Shown here one piece after another: positions 47,290 through 58,433 of a stretch of 64,000 nt of DNA; the stretch's first letter is position 1; the number at the start of each line of letters is the position of its first letter. Below the pieces are notes generated by a model. That model saw only the letters and a program-made list of their open reading frames with translations. It made no database searches and was not told the DNA's origin. Location of the stretch: the NCBI GenBank assembly GCA_964017045.1, contig OZ024811.1:11313818-11377817 (forward strand). The letters run 5' to 3'. Source of the stretch: Omphiscola glabra (Eukaryota; Mollusca; Gastropoda; Lymnaeidae). The position numbers and the translations under genes are program-made.

Positions 47290-49575
47290 AAAAGTAACGC
47301 AAAACACCTTCAATTATTATCCCGGTAACGTTGGGTCATATATTCTAGTTTAAAAATATGAACTTTTGTAATATGAGTTTGTTTGCTTCTTTAACTTTTA
47401 TTCCATGCGTATATATTACATCAGTTGCTATTTTGTTCCTGGTGTATCAGCCATACTCGTATGTACCACTCTGTAACTGAATCAGCCTTACTCGTATGTA
47501 TCCCGCTTAATTATTTAATAAGACCTACTCCTTATACCACTGCGTTACTGGACCAACCCAATTTCATATCCATCACTCTGTTACTTCTTTAGACCAACAG
47601 TGTATCACTGTATTTTATCGATCAGCCCAAAATATGCTTACAATTCTTTTACAATTAAAGCGATCATTTTATGTGAGTAATTTATTTATTAAATAAAGAA
47701 TATATTTTTTAAAATAAATTAACAAACCGAACGCGTATCTTTTAAACATTTATGTTTTTTTTAATCATCCACAGATACATTGTCAGCTGAATTAACTTCA
47801 CTTGTGTCACCCGAATCTCAAGTGTTTACGAGGGAGGAGCGCTTAGAACCGTTACATTATATTTATATCTAGAGTTCTATTATAAATCACCATCGACTAT
47901 CATCAACAGCCATCGAAAAACAAAACAGGCGGTCACGACAACAACATACTTCCGATTGCAAAGAGACGTGCCGGTTGTATGGGGTTCTCTCATATATGAG
48001 AGATAAATATTTTTTTATGAATTATATTAAATACGCGGTATAGAATTCTCAACATTGTTTTAATGCACTTCAAATTTAAATGATCCCTTTTGTATTTCAA
48101 TAATTCGTCAAAAAAAATTATCTGGGCGAAATGGCGGCGGCGAATAATCCCACGCTTCTTATTTAATCACTTTATCAGACGACAAAGTATTTACCACTAC
48201 GGTGTGTTTGTTTATTTTTATTTTGTGTTTTTTTTTTTGTTTACATTAAACCCAGAAAGAATCCCATCAACTTTTCTAAACTATTATCACAACCGAAACC
48301 ATATAATCGCTTTCGTGGGTCAAGAGAGTTAACCCCCACCCTCCTCCCCCTCCGCCCAAACCGCTTTGTTTTTTAGAATCCTAGTTTCCAGACAAACAAT
48401 GACACAAATACATAAACCACCAGAAAATTAACAAAAGGCTAACATCAAGGAGACATGAAATATTCTTAGTCAAGAAACAATGGGGGACATTATGTTTAAC
48501 AGTATTAAATAAAATTATAAACATTTCAATTACAGTGATTCATACGTTGACAAATATTGAAAATGTATAAGTTTGTGGAAACCTTATTACAAATTTTATG
48601 TCCGTTCAGTTGTATTTGAATGGGGCTACATGACAAGCCCTTTGAGGGAAAAGTGACGTCGTGGTATTATTTTTAGTGTTCCATTTTGAAAAGTGTTTTG
48701 CCATAAATTCATTTGAATATGTATGCACCATGCAATGTAGTTGAATTTGTTATTAAACTATTGAAAGCAAAGCCACGGGAGCTTCTCTTACAATAAACAT
48801 AATAATTCAACAGAAACGTGTATTAGATTTAAAACAAAGCAAATACTTTAACGCTAGTTAAATTGTTATTTCTTGCAATGGAAATATATTTTGCAAATCT
48901 CTAAGAACTAGACATTGTAGATGTCATCCGGATGAGTAAATTAACTGCCTAACACAAAATGTCCCCTTTTGTCTCGGAGAAACGCCTTGCTGTGCCACGA
49001 ACGATTTGTCCATTAAGGCGAGCTTTGCATCTACTAGTATTTCATAATGATAGTATTATTATGCAGAGGCGAAACTGGGTTTTTGGCGCCCTTGGCTAAT
49101 TTATTTTTTAAATTATAAAAATTTAAAAATTAGAGATTTAGCAGCGCCCTCTTGAACTGGCGTAGGCCGGCGCCCTTGGCAACTGCCCCAATGCCAAGCA
49201 GTTGTTACGCCTCTGTTATTATGTCATCAATTTTAACGGTTTCAGTGTTCACACACACACGCGCGTACAATGTTTATTTCCTTCGCAATGTCTTTGAAAG
49301 GCAATTTTAGAGAAATGAAGTACGAGCTAGGATTTCCACTTTAGGTTTGGATTCGATAAAAAGACCGAGTGTTTTAAAAACCTGTATTTTCTAACTTCTA
49401 TGTTAAGGTAAATCTTAAGGGCGCGGTTTAGACAATAAACTATGATAGAAACCTTGAGACACATCTAATATACACCTGGTTACATATCTGGTTATTCAAA
49501 ACTGGCTGGCGGACCTTTTCAGATGGTACAGGCAGTGGGCAGACAATACGATCGCCAGAGGCGTCTTCGATAGCT
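47290..49575 (+). repeat. Left arm of a large imperfect inverted repeat
   Basis: About 2.3 kb whose reverse complement recurs at 60280-62450. Anchor blocks, left to right: CCCGGTAACGTTGGGTCAT (47321); a block with TCGTATGTACCACTCTGTAA (47457) and related ~35 bp sub-repeats; GGCGGTCACGACAACAACAT (47929); GGGCGAAATGGCGGCGGCG (48124); ACATGAAATATTCTTAGTC (48454); GATTCATACGTTG (48538); TTGTATTTGAATGG (48608); GGAAAATGT-type blocks near 48957; TTCTATGTTAAGGTAAATCTTA (49397); and CAATACGATCGCCAGAGGCG (49544). Order is conserved and inverted on the other side. It holds a MITE the other arm lacks. No open frame of interest. Confidence 0.85.
49064..49215. mobile_element. 152 bp hAT-type MITE with 8 bp target duplication
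   Basis: Terminal inverted repeats CAGAGGCGAAAC... and ...GTTACGCCTCTG (CAGAGGCG perfect at both ends) flank an AT-rich interior with GGCGCCCTTGGC motifs. Identical 8 bp direct repeats TTATTATG lie at 49056-49063 and 49216-49223, as expected of hAT insertion. The other inverted-repeat arm has a single TTATTATG (60624-60631, complement) at the matching place with no element. Confidence 0.9.
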
Positions 49576-51383
49576 TGCCAGCTAGACATAGAAATATGAT
49601 GGAAACCTTCAGACTCATCTTGTATAAGACACAATTGTCACAGAATGGGATCTTCTTAGGTATGGCCCTTCGCGTACCAAGTAATATTGGTGTTGATTAG
49701 TGCGGGGCTGTTCCTCTCTGTGAAAGTTCAGTATCCAGACGTTGAGGATTTTAACGAAGACCACACAGACGTTAATGAATAACCAAGGAATTCCTCATTA
49801 ACAATTGTAAACAAGAGAATGTATTGATAGAAAGATTAATATAGTCTAGTAATGTTTCTTCAACTTTCAAACGCAACGTTAACGTCCATTAATCTCAACC
49901 TCCATAAGCTCTCCAAAACATTCCTCACTTCCCCCGGAAATCGCACCCCAGCACGTTTTTCATCAAATAAATGTGGTGCTACATATCGGAAAGTCCCGAA
50001 CAAAACACATTATAAGTTACATGAGTAATTAATTGTGCGCCGTAGTTCAATCCCAACCCAGTCATTTGTGACATATGTCCCCCTTTCAAGAAATTTTTCA
50101 ATACATTGACAAATTTCAAAAACTCCACAAATAACCACCCTACAACTCTATGCATAACACCATCACATGGGTCCAGCTCTTTGTCTATGCTTCGCTACGC
50201 CCATTATCACCTATACTCATCTTCAGTTTTTCTCCACCAAAATAATTTAGCAACACAAAACATCATGCTTATGTCAATAATAAGCAACAAAATTAATAAT
50301 CGTCTACAACAGCGTGAACATTGTACCTTAAAAACTCGAAGCTAAACCAAGAAAACTTAATTAAACAATTCTGCTCTGTCATTAAGATATATTGATCTCA
50401 GAATCCTGGTTAACTCTGCAATAACCAGATACCAACATCATCTTCAATTTCCACACTGACAATATCTTCCTTAGTTGCATCATCAAAGATCACCATATTC
50501 TATGCAACCTCTGAACATGTGTCTCTAACATGGTAACTCTAAACTACTATCATAAAAGACTTAACCCCTAAGTCTTAATCTCTTCATCCGATTCCACGGA
50601 TTTGGTCGACGGATTATCCATTTCTAACTCACACATTCACACATAGTGTAGGGTATAGCCGCACTACCCATGTTATACCCACACATTACCCAGCGTGGGA
50701 AATAGCTAACCTAACCAAGCTATCATAAACATTACAGTGTAGTTTATAGCTGACCACCTCATGCTACTCTACACATTATCCAGTGTAGGCTTACTATTCA
50801 TCCTAAGCTGTCTCACACCTCTCTAAGTTAGACCAACTCTATCTCCAATGCTGTTTTAGTTTAATTAAAATAGCCATACAACTTATACTATCCAATTAAC
50901 ATATTCACCAACACAAAATAGCAAATTCTACTTGACACCCTAAACATCGTCTACACCACAAGCCATTATGTGCCCTGCACACTCTTGTGTAGACGAGTAC
51001 CGGTGATGTGCATACCAACATTCCTGTTATGATGATATAAATAACCAACATAACTGAAACATTATAAATCCACCCACACTGTCTTCTTAATAATTGCACA
51101 TGGGCAGCGTCTCGCATATATAATTCATTACAAATATGTATAACACAACCCAACAAATGTTAAAAAACATGATGATTATACTTATTATCGGCATTATTTA
51201 AATTACACAGGTTTTTTTTTTTTTTAAATGCACGTATGAAACTGAAAACTTAAATGAAGATACCACAACTAAATTATCTAAAGTTACACCAGAGTCTAAA
51301 AAACATGCCTAATGTCTCTTTCAGAAAATCACCTTGATGACACTATAGAAATAATTCTCATAAAACACAGCAATTTAATAATA
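49576..51383. other. Downstream side of the retrotransposon; 3' LTR not resolved
   Basis: On the minus strand this follows the pol stop at 51384, so a 3' UTR and LTR should begin here. The stretch has CA-rich, repetitive words (ACCCACACATTACCCAGCG, CACATTATCCAGTGTAGG near 50680-50790). I could not match any of it to sequence upstream of gag, so no LTR pair is claimed. Otherwise nothing recognised. Confidence 0.35.
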
Positions 51384-53392
51384 CTAGCAAAGTCTACTAA
51401 GAAAGTCTGCCTCCACATTATTGGCTCCTACAATGGACTGCCAACAAAAACTGTAACTCTGTAAAAACATAGCCCATCTCATTATCCTGGCGCTCACGAA
51501 TCGGGCCGTTCCAATGTATTGTAATGGCTGATGGTCAGTTTGTAGAATGAACTTTTTTTTTCGTAAAGATATAGTTCAAATTTCTTGATAGCTCATACTA
51601 TCGCCAAGCACTCTTTTTCGATAGTTGAATACCTGGTCTCCCTTTGCAATAGCTTCTTACTGGCGAAGGCAACGGGATGAAGTACCCCGTCATCACCTTC
51701 TTGAAGCAGGGCAGCTCCCAGTCCCACATCCGATGCATCAGCCCTCAAAACAAATGATTTACCCATATCGGGGATGTGTAAAATTGGACGTGTGGTGATT
51801 GCACCCTTCAAGGCTTCATATGCTTTTTCCTGGTCTCCTCCCCATTTTAATTTGTTTGGTTGACCTTTCTTAGTTAGAGCCGTCAATGGGGATGCAAGGG
51901 TCGCATAGTTTGGTACAAAGTCCCTGTAATACCCCGTGAGACCAAGGAAGGAACGGACCTCCCTTTTCGTAGTTGGTCGAGGGGCATGCTTGATCTTGTC
52001 AACGTTATCTTCCTGTAGCCCTATCGTTCCCAGTGATAATCTGTGTCCCACGAAGTCCACCTCGACCGCACCAAATACGCATTTGGTGGGCCTCCCAGTC
52101 AGTTTGGACACTCTCAATCGATTAAATAATTCCGACAGTGTCTCTAAATGTTCCTTCCAAGTGCTGGTGTAGATAAGCAAATCATCTACGTAACTAATCA
52201 CATTTTTCATTCCTTCTAACAGTTGTCGAGTTGCCCGAATCAGCGTAGCTCCTGAATTCATCATTCCAAACGGCATTCTCAAAAATTCATAATGGCCATC
52301 CGGAGTCACGAATGCCGTTTTTGGGATATCCTTAGGTTCAACGGGAATCTGCCAATACCCTTTCCTAAGATCAATTTTGCTGAAATATTTAGCCTCTGGA
52401 GTGGTATAAAATATTTCGTTCGGTGACGTCACTGGCACTGGATCAAAAACAGTAATCTTGTTTAGGCCTCGATAGTCAACACAGACTCGATTTGATCCAT
52501 CCTTCTTCTTCACAATAACCACGGGTGATGCATAAGGTGATGTGCTCTTGCGGATAACACCTAGAGTCTCCATTTCAAGCATCTCGGCCTGGAGGGCATC
52601 ACGAACTGCGTAAGGAATTGAGTATGGCCTTGATCGGACGGGGGCATCTGATGTCAGTTTGATATAATGTACACTCAAATTGGTGGCCCCTGGGCGGTCA
52701 GTAAAGATCATATGATATTCTGTTACCAATTTAGTGATTTGTTGACGCTGTTCGGTCGTTAACTGCTCACAAAACTGTACATCTTGGTGTGACTCCTTTT
52801 GTGACCACACACCAAGTTCTGATAGAAGCTCGGTGCTTGCACTTTCGTCATCCTCTTCATAATCCTCTAGCACCCCGACACCAGCTACAATCAATGTCTC
52901 TGATTTCTCTTCACTTTTATCGCTATCAATGTTCTTAAAAACTTCATCTTTCCTGTGATCTGTGCCATGAGACACGTATTCCTTGAGGAGGTTTGCATGA
53001 AATGTCTTCTTCTTCCCTTTCATGTCAACACAATAGTCACAGGGTCCTACGACTTCGGTAATTAGATATGGTCCCTTCCAGTGCATCAACAACTTGTTTA
53101 CCTTAGTTGGAAGTAATATCAAAACCTTGTCACCCACCACGAACTTTCTATCTCTCGTTCCTCTATCATAGTAATGTTTGTATCTTCCTTGGGCTTTGCT
53201 TAGCTCCTCCTGAGCCAACGTTAGTGTGTCATCTATCTTTTCTCGTAGATCAACTACGTACTGGTAGTTGTTTCTCACCTCTTCATCTTGAATGTCTTGG
53301 GTCCACAACTGTCGCAACACATGCATAGGGCCTCTGATGCTACGCCCGTAAAGCATCTCCAAAGGAGAAAATCCAGTTGACTCTTGTGGCAC
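51384..53392 (-). pseudogene. pol: Integrase C-terminus, reverse transcriptase and RNase H
   Basis: Copies element RNA into DNA. The frame 53392-51593 (599 codons) starts in the integrase (STGFSPLEMLYGR), passes a GPY/F-type module (HWKGPYLITEVVGPCDY, ~104-120) and a 130-residue acidic linker, then the reverse transcriptase (~250-450): SPYASPVVIVKKKDG, the first catalytic Asp in KIDLRKGYW (341), and YVDD (401-404). It continues into RNase H with Asp in LRADASD (~552) and Glu in EKECLA (~593). A TGA at 51590-51592, where tryptophan is usual, stops it. The same frame then stays open about 68 codons to TAG at 51384, passing TDHQPLQYIG and ADFLSRL, so RNase H is otherwise complete and ends the element. 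Confidence 0.92.
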
Positions 53393-54342
53393 CTCCCTAT
53401 ACGCGAACAGCGCTGCGTTTATAAAACGATGTCACTGCCTTAGCTGTTTGTGACACAATCGTTTTAGCATGGTTTTTAATGTCCCATTGAATCTCTCGAC
53501 CAATCAATTACACATGGGGTGGTAGGGTGTGGTGGTAAGTGGTTTGATACCCAGCATCCTGCTCACCTCTTTCATACACTCCGATGTGAACTGGGAACCT
53601 TGATCACTTAAAACTTCTTCAGGGATTCCCAAACGACTGTACACGTCAACTAGTGCCTCAGCCACGGTCTCTTTGTCGATTCTTTTTAACGGTACCACCT
53701 CCGGATACCTATTAGCATAGTCAACAAGTGTCAAAATATAACGATAACCGGCTTCACTCTCCGGCACAATAGGTCCTATCAGATCGATGGCCACTTGAAT
53801 GGAACATCAACCACAGGGAATCTTTGCATTGGAACTTTTGATACTTATCATTTCTTGGTAGTTTTCTGGCAAATATCACATGATCTTCAGTATTCCTTTA
53901 CGTCATTGCTCATTCCTTGCCAATAGAAATTGCTCAGGATCATCTCCTTTGTCCTGCCAACTCTGAGATGACCACCCACCATACTGTCATGGGCAACTGA
54001 CATGACTTGCCGTCTGAGAGACTCTGGTAATACAACTTGTCTGATTGTCCTTCCTCTTTTCTTGTCCTTAAAAACTCTATAAACTATGCCATCTTTAAAA
54101 TCAAAGATTGAATTGTTCTTTTGTTCCGAATCTTTCTCTTGTGGCAATGAGCGAATAACAGGGTCGCCTTGTTGCAGCTGTATGAGAGTCTCGCGACTCA
54201 CCCCCGGGTGCTTTTCAACCACAGGTATTTTTAAGTGAGATATATCTTCAGCCCTTTTATCTTGCGCTCTGGTAGTCACCATGGGCACCGTCATTGTCTT
54301 GTCTGGGTCATCAGCGCCCCTCGTGCCATCCACATTCCCCAC
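53393..54342 (-). pseudogene. pol: Integrase zinc-binding and catalytic core, broken
   Basis: Joins element DNA to the host chromosome. 54342-53887 carries the N-terminal H2C2 finger (VAHDSMVGGHLRVGRTK, then CDICQ beyond a TGA at ~53887). 53794-53504 carries the core with Asp in AIDLIGP, Asp in VLSDQGSQFTSE and the PYHP motif. Breaks: TGA after VKEY, two adjacent stops near 53830, a frameshift near 53795, TGA at 53505 just before LVERFNGTLK, and another TGA near 53440. No active protein can be made. Confidence 0.88.
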
Positions 54343-54683
54343 TATAAGTCCACTATAGATTTTGAAACACAGAGCACCTCTACTCTTCCACTAAGGTATG
54401 GTGTTGCTATGTCAATGATAGCCATTTCTGCTTTTACAATGTCTGTGTTCATTAGCTCAATGAATCCTACTCCACCTGTTAGCTGGTCATCCCTTACATA
54501 CTTTCGCTTAACAATTATTGCTTCACATCCAGTGTCTCTTAACACCTCAACTTTAGTAGACCCGACAAAGCCTTCCAAAATCGACAATCTCCTCTTTCTT
54601 TTCATTTCATTGTGCTGCTTACAAATCTCTCCGCAACATTTGATATCTATCTTTGTGGCAATCTCTTTATTTTCTTTTGGCAA
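54342..54683 (-). pseudogene. pol: Aspartic protease of the retrotransposon
   Basis: Cuts the element polyprotein. The active-site triad DTG is seen in VLRDTGCEAIIVKR (complement of about 54510-54550), followed by DDQLTGG and a TPYLSGRVEVLC strand, typical of Gmr1-like elements. A TAG after SIVDL separates it from GNVDGTRGADD, which belongs to the same domain end and leads into integrase. Protease therefore precedes integrase directly. Confidence 0.85.
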
Positions 54684-54754
54684 TCTGTTTTTATTTTGTC
54701 GCTGTTTCCCGAAAGTTGCTTTCCAGGATAAAATATTGCTGATGCAGCCATTTT

Positions 54755-55480
54755 TTAATCATTTTTACCCGATTCACATACATTAGGACAGTTTCTCGCT
54801 ATATGTCCACTCTTATTACACACAAAACACTTAAAGTCAGATTTCACCTGTCCCCTAATGCCACTATAATCTCTCATTGGACCAGGCCATGTCTTCTGCT
54901 CTTCCTCTTCTCTATTGTTTGTGCCGTTTCTCCGATTCTCCAACTGGATCACGTGAGGCTGATCATTGAAGCGTCTCCTCCTTGCATCAAGAAATAGCTC
55001 TGATACTCTTACTACTTCATCAAGACTATTAATCCCTCTCTCTTTTAAGTGAGTAGCCAAATCAACGGGACACACACTCATGAATTGCTCCTTGATGAAC
55101 ATTTCCATAATACATTTCACAGTACTCTCTGTTTTCGATAGACTAATCCATTTCTTGAGGTAATTCTTCAATCTTCCAATGAATACGGCCGGACACTCAT
55201 CTGCCTGTGGCCTACTTTCTCTGAATAGGATCCTGTATCCATCTTCTGTAAGGTTGTACCTCTTTAACAGCACCTCTTTCACCTTTTCATAATCTAGTGC
55301 ATCTTCATAGGACATTCTTGAATACTCTTCTAAAGCACGCCCAGACAGAAGCGCACTAAGCGACAACGCCCAGTCGCTTACCGGCCAATTGCTGGTCTTA
55401 GCAAATAACTCGAATCTGGTGAGCCATCCATCAAATGAAATGTCTCATTAGGAAATGGCGCCGATGGGCAGTCGAGCTTA
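54755..55480 (-). pseudogene. gag: Gag with SCAN-like capsid and zinc knuckle
   Basis: Structural protein of the particle. The capsid part reads LSALLSGRALEEYSRMS, ALDYEKVKEVLLKRY, then a FRESRPQADECPAVFIGRLKNYL-like stretch and a helix with KERGINSLDEVVRVSELFLDAR. This is the pattern of Gmr1-like gags from which the SCAN domain is thought to derive. A CCHC knuckle follows (CFVCNKSGHIARNC, ~54795-54836). The frame is open upstream of 55366 through DGWLTRFELFAKTSNWPV up to a TGA near 55452; the N-terminal part (IRSFKLDCPSAPFPNE) continues in another frame, so one frameshift lies near 55440-55455. Confidence 0.8.
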
Positions 55481-55930
55481 AAGCTCCTTATGCCCTCCCT
55501 GGCGCTCCCCCACACCTGCCAGCCGCCGGGTTTCCCCGACGTCGGGCCGTGCGGGGGCACGCCAGAGACCTACCCGGGCGTTGACCGTCCCCACCAGCAA
55601 CCACTCGATCGGGCTTACCGACGGAGACCCTCCCCGTCCGCAGACGTCTGGTCGACCGAAGACGCTGCCTTTTAAAACGTCTGCAGTCCACTCTCCTAGG
55701 GGCCGGGACGGTGAATTAACGTCCTAATATCTCCCCCCACCCGTCCCGGGGAAAGCATCGGACGCCCTCTAAGAGGGATTCTACAGTGGGTTTCTACCTC
55801 GCAACTAATTCGCAAAGTAGCTGGGACGAAACGGTTGCCTAGGAGCAGCTTTCTCGGGGCTGCGTATTTAGAATCATCGGTCAGAGACTTCCACCACAGC
55901 CTCTCGCCTCATATCCCTTAACGGCAACTT
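55480..55930. other. GC-rich segment of unknown origin
   Basis: About 450 bp far richer in G+C than any neighbour (CCCACACCTGCCAGCCGCCG, GGGCCGTGCGGGGGCACGCC, CCGTCCCGGGGAAAGC). It starts within the gag N-terminus and ends in ordinary AT-rich DNA. It could be the element's 5' leader or unrelated captured sequence. I compared it from memory with rRNA and snRNA and saw no match. No convincing gene. Confidence 0.5.
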
Positions 55931-57452
55931 GTAATCATGCTCCCTAGCCGTACTAAATGTTTATGTACCGATGAGCCATTACTATGCTATAAAGCTATTA
56001 GTGTTTCAAGAATCGTCAGCTTTGCTGCCTCCATGATGGCTACAGGTTATAGAAATGCCTATCACGTCTCCCAATGGGGGCGGGGGGGGGGTTGGAAACT
56101 ACAGACAGGATTCGAATAATCTTTTAAAAGTTCTGGTTCGGTAAGAACAAAAGGTCTCCCTGGTCAGGGACTCCTTGGCCCCCACTGAAGTTTGCCGCGT
56201 TCAGTGAATATTATAATATGTGAAATTAGTTTTTCATTGTACAAGACTTTAGATCACTATGAAAAAGTCGAGGTTCCTAAGAAGTTACTGAAAATAAAGA
56301 AAAACAAACAGTTGAATTAATTTTTAAAAAAAAATTTAATCAGTTTTTGAAGACAATACGAAATGGCACATCAGTCTTCTTAACGTAGAACTGTTGTTCA
56401 GTCATCTCTTAAACGATGTGCATTAGATGTATAAACAATTGTAATTTTGCTTATTTGTTTAACTATACAAATGTCTGACAGTGTGTAAAGCAAGTCGATT
56501 TCAGAGTGTTATGTCAAGTTTTAAGACTTAACATAAATCAATCATACAAAGGAAAGTGTTTTGGCTTGGGGGGGTGGTGGTTGGGGTTACATAACATTTT
56601 ATTTTTTAAAATCATTTTCGGTTACAAAAAAAAAAAAAAAAAGGGAAAAAGAAAAGAAAAAAATTAAGAATCTTTTCCGATTGGGTTTTCTTGGGTCAAT
56701 TTAAATTTAATCATTTGTGAATAAGTTGTGATGTGTCACATTCGTTTAAACTTTGTGATTGAAATAAGAAAAATCGAATGTGTCAGTTGTGGTTTATGTG
56801 TACGCTGTGTGACGTCGAAGTTTAGGTTATGTTCGTGTCCTGTCGACGGCAGGGTTTGGTTCAATTCGGGTCTTTTCGTCATTAGGGTTCGGTTCGATTC
56901 CCGAACGAAACTATGTCTACTTTTTTACCACTCGGACAAGAACATATTGGGTGTTGTCTCAAAATACCCGGACACTAACCGCGGGTAAAAAAAACAACTT
57001 GCACCCAGCTCAATTATTGTAAATTCATGTTTAGGAAGATGAATTTATTTGACTCTATATTTAGTTTCTTCTTCTTCTATATATTAAGGGCCCACGATCA
57101 AGTTATTGATCATTATGGCTCGTATGAATGTAGATGGGATTTGCAATGTTTCTGTGCCTGGTGTTGATGAGGATATTTCACTGGTTACAAGAGTAACTGT
57201 GTGAGGGTATCATGCACTGGGGGTTGGAAGGCCTGAGGCAATAGACACAAATGTTGTCGCCTCAACTGTTACTTTTGAAAGATTGTTCCAGTCCCTGATT
57301 GTCTTTGGTAGGAATGAGCACTTTGGGTAGTTGCATGTTTGGGTACATGGGTGTTTGTGTAAATATATAATTTACTAACAGAAATGCTAACAGTTTGCAG
57401 AAACTGATTAACTCTGAGAAGTGAATACCAAGTCAGTGCACCCTACCCCACC
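55931..57452. other. Spacer between retrotransposon and receptor
   Basis: No gene recognised. A hairpin-forming stretch at 56184-56208 (CACTGAA...TTCAGTG, 7 bp stem) follows GGTCTCCCTGGTCAGGGACT. G-runs at 56078 and 56570, poly-A at 56626. A degenerate GGTTCGGTTCGATTC patch lies near 56880. Confidence 0.35.
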
Positions 57453-58433
57453 TTACAAGAAAAAAAATGGTCTTTTTTTAATGAAGCTTTTCACCTTTGA
57501 ACTCATGACTAAAAATATAAAAGCATTTATTGAGTAAAAAAATTTGTTGGCAACTATACTCATACAATACAAAACAGAGTTAGTTGGCGTATTAAAATCA
57601 ACTTTAACGTTATATGTTGTTAACAGGGTAAAAGAAACGATTGGGATAAAACTGATCAACCTTAGCGCAAAAACACAAGAAAGTAACTTGACATGCTTCA
57701 GTTGTCTGACATTACTTTGAGTGACACAAGCAGACGATGGTGTTTCTTCTGTACGAGAAAGCAAATAAATGTTTACAATGATAGAAGATATGAGTATTAT
57801 GAGTAAAGGTATGTAGAGAATAACATGGTTGTCAATTTCATTCAAGTATGTAGCGACATTTATATGGCGAATCATAAAAATAGAGTTTACACACATAATT
57901 CTGCGGTTAATCCTTACAAATGCATTCTTTAAATACACGCGAGTGAATGTGAAGACAAAAGTGATGGTCACCAGCACGGGAATGGACCACTTCATGCGGT
58001 ATGGCGTAAACAATCTTGATGCCAGCCCCGGGGAAGACAGCATCACAAGTCTCTCTAGTGCAATCAGGGCAAGTGTACAGAGGCTAAAGTAGAAGGCGCG
58101 TTGATTCCACCTGAAAATACAAAACCTGTAAAATGCGGCCAAGATGTTTGTAATGTCAGGGTCCAAGCCTTCCAGGAGGTGTATGCTGTTAGATATGACT
58201 TCTGCAGTCGTAAGAACTGTGTCCGATACTGCCATGGCGTACAGGAGTATATTTGTCGAGGGGTTGAATTTGTGATGTTTGAGAACCTTGAGCACCGTGA
58301 CGCTTCCAGCCACTCCATAGACACATAAAATGGGAGGAACAATTTCTGTTATGATAAATATGAAGCTTTTCAAACTGGAATATTCCGATGCTGTATAGAC
58401 ATGGTAGAATGGATGTGTTGAATTAGGAGACAT
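57453..58433 (-). CDS. Rhodopsin-class G-protein-coupled receptor, single exon
   Basis: 326 aa, intact, from ATG at 58431-58433. An integral plasma-membrane receptor with unknown ligand. Seen: short N-terminus with NST glycosylation site (4-6); TM1 (~24-51); TM2 (~60-82, LLYAMAVSDTVL); TM3 (~105-129) ending in ALERL in place of E/DRY; TM4 (~149-167); Cys181 in the second outer loop, paired presumably with Cys105; TM5 (~203-225); TM6 (~246-273, without the usual CWxP); TM7 (~285-312) with NAFIF in place of NPxxY. Intronless, divergent class A receptors like this form large chemosensory-type families in gastropods. Similar in plan to the frameshifted receptor at 45 kb, but not a close copy. It sits between the arms of the large inverted repeat. 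Confidence 0.87.
   Translation of the reverse strand: MSPNSTHPFYHVYTASEYSSLKSFIFIITEIVPPILCVYGVAGSVTVLKVLKHHKFNPSTNILLYAMAVSDTVLTTAEVISNSIHLLEGLDPDITNILAAFYRFCIFRWNQRAFYFSLCTLALIALERLVMLSSPGLASRLFTPYRMKWSIPVLVTITFVFTFTRVYLKNAFVRINRRIMCVNSIFMIRHINVATYLNEIDNHVILYIPLLIILISSIIVNIYLLSRTEETPSSACVTQSNVRQLKHVKLLSCVFALRLISFIPIVSFTLLTTYNVKVDFNTPTNSVLYCMSIVANKFFYSINAFIFLVMSSKVKSFIKKRPFFFL

Larger units (their letters stand above)
51384..55560 (-). mobile_element. Gmr1-like Ty3/gypsy retrotransposon, decayed
   Basis: On the minus strand the parts run gag (~55480-54755), protease (54683-54342), integrase zinc-binding and core (54342-53504), integrase C-terminus, reverse transcriptase and RNase H (53392-51384). 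Integrase before reverse transcriptase is the copia order, yet the polymerase is of gypsy type. The integrase C-terminus and the reverse transcriptase share one uninterrupted frame, so the order is original and not a rearrangement. This is the hallmark of Gmr1-like elements, first described from deuterostomes. Stops and frameshifts break gag, the PR-INT joint, the integrase core and RNase H. LTRs were not found. It lies between the arms of the large inverted repeat. Confidence 0.88.

Noticed and set aside
55480..56220. Ribosomal RNA or snRNA gene in the GC-rich segment
   Set aside because: No conserved rRNA or snRNA landmark sequence was recognised; GC content alone is not evidence.
49576..57000. 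An LTR pair around the retrotransposon
   Set aside because: No direct repeat between the downstream (50-51.4 kb) and upstream (55.5-57 kb) sides was found by eye.
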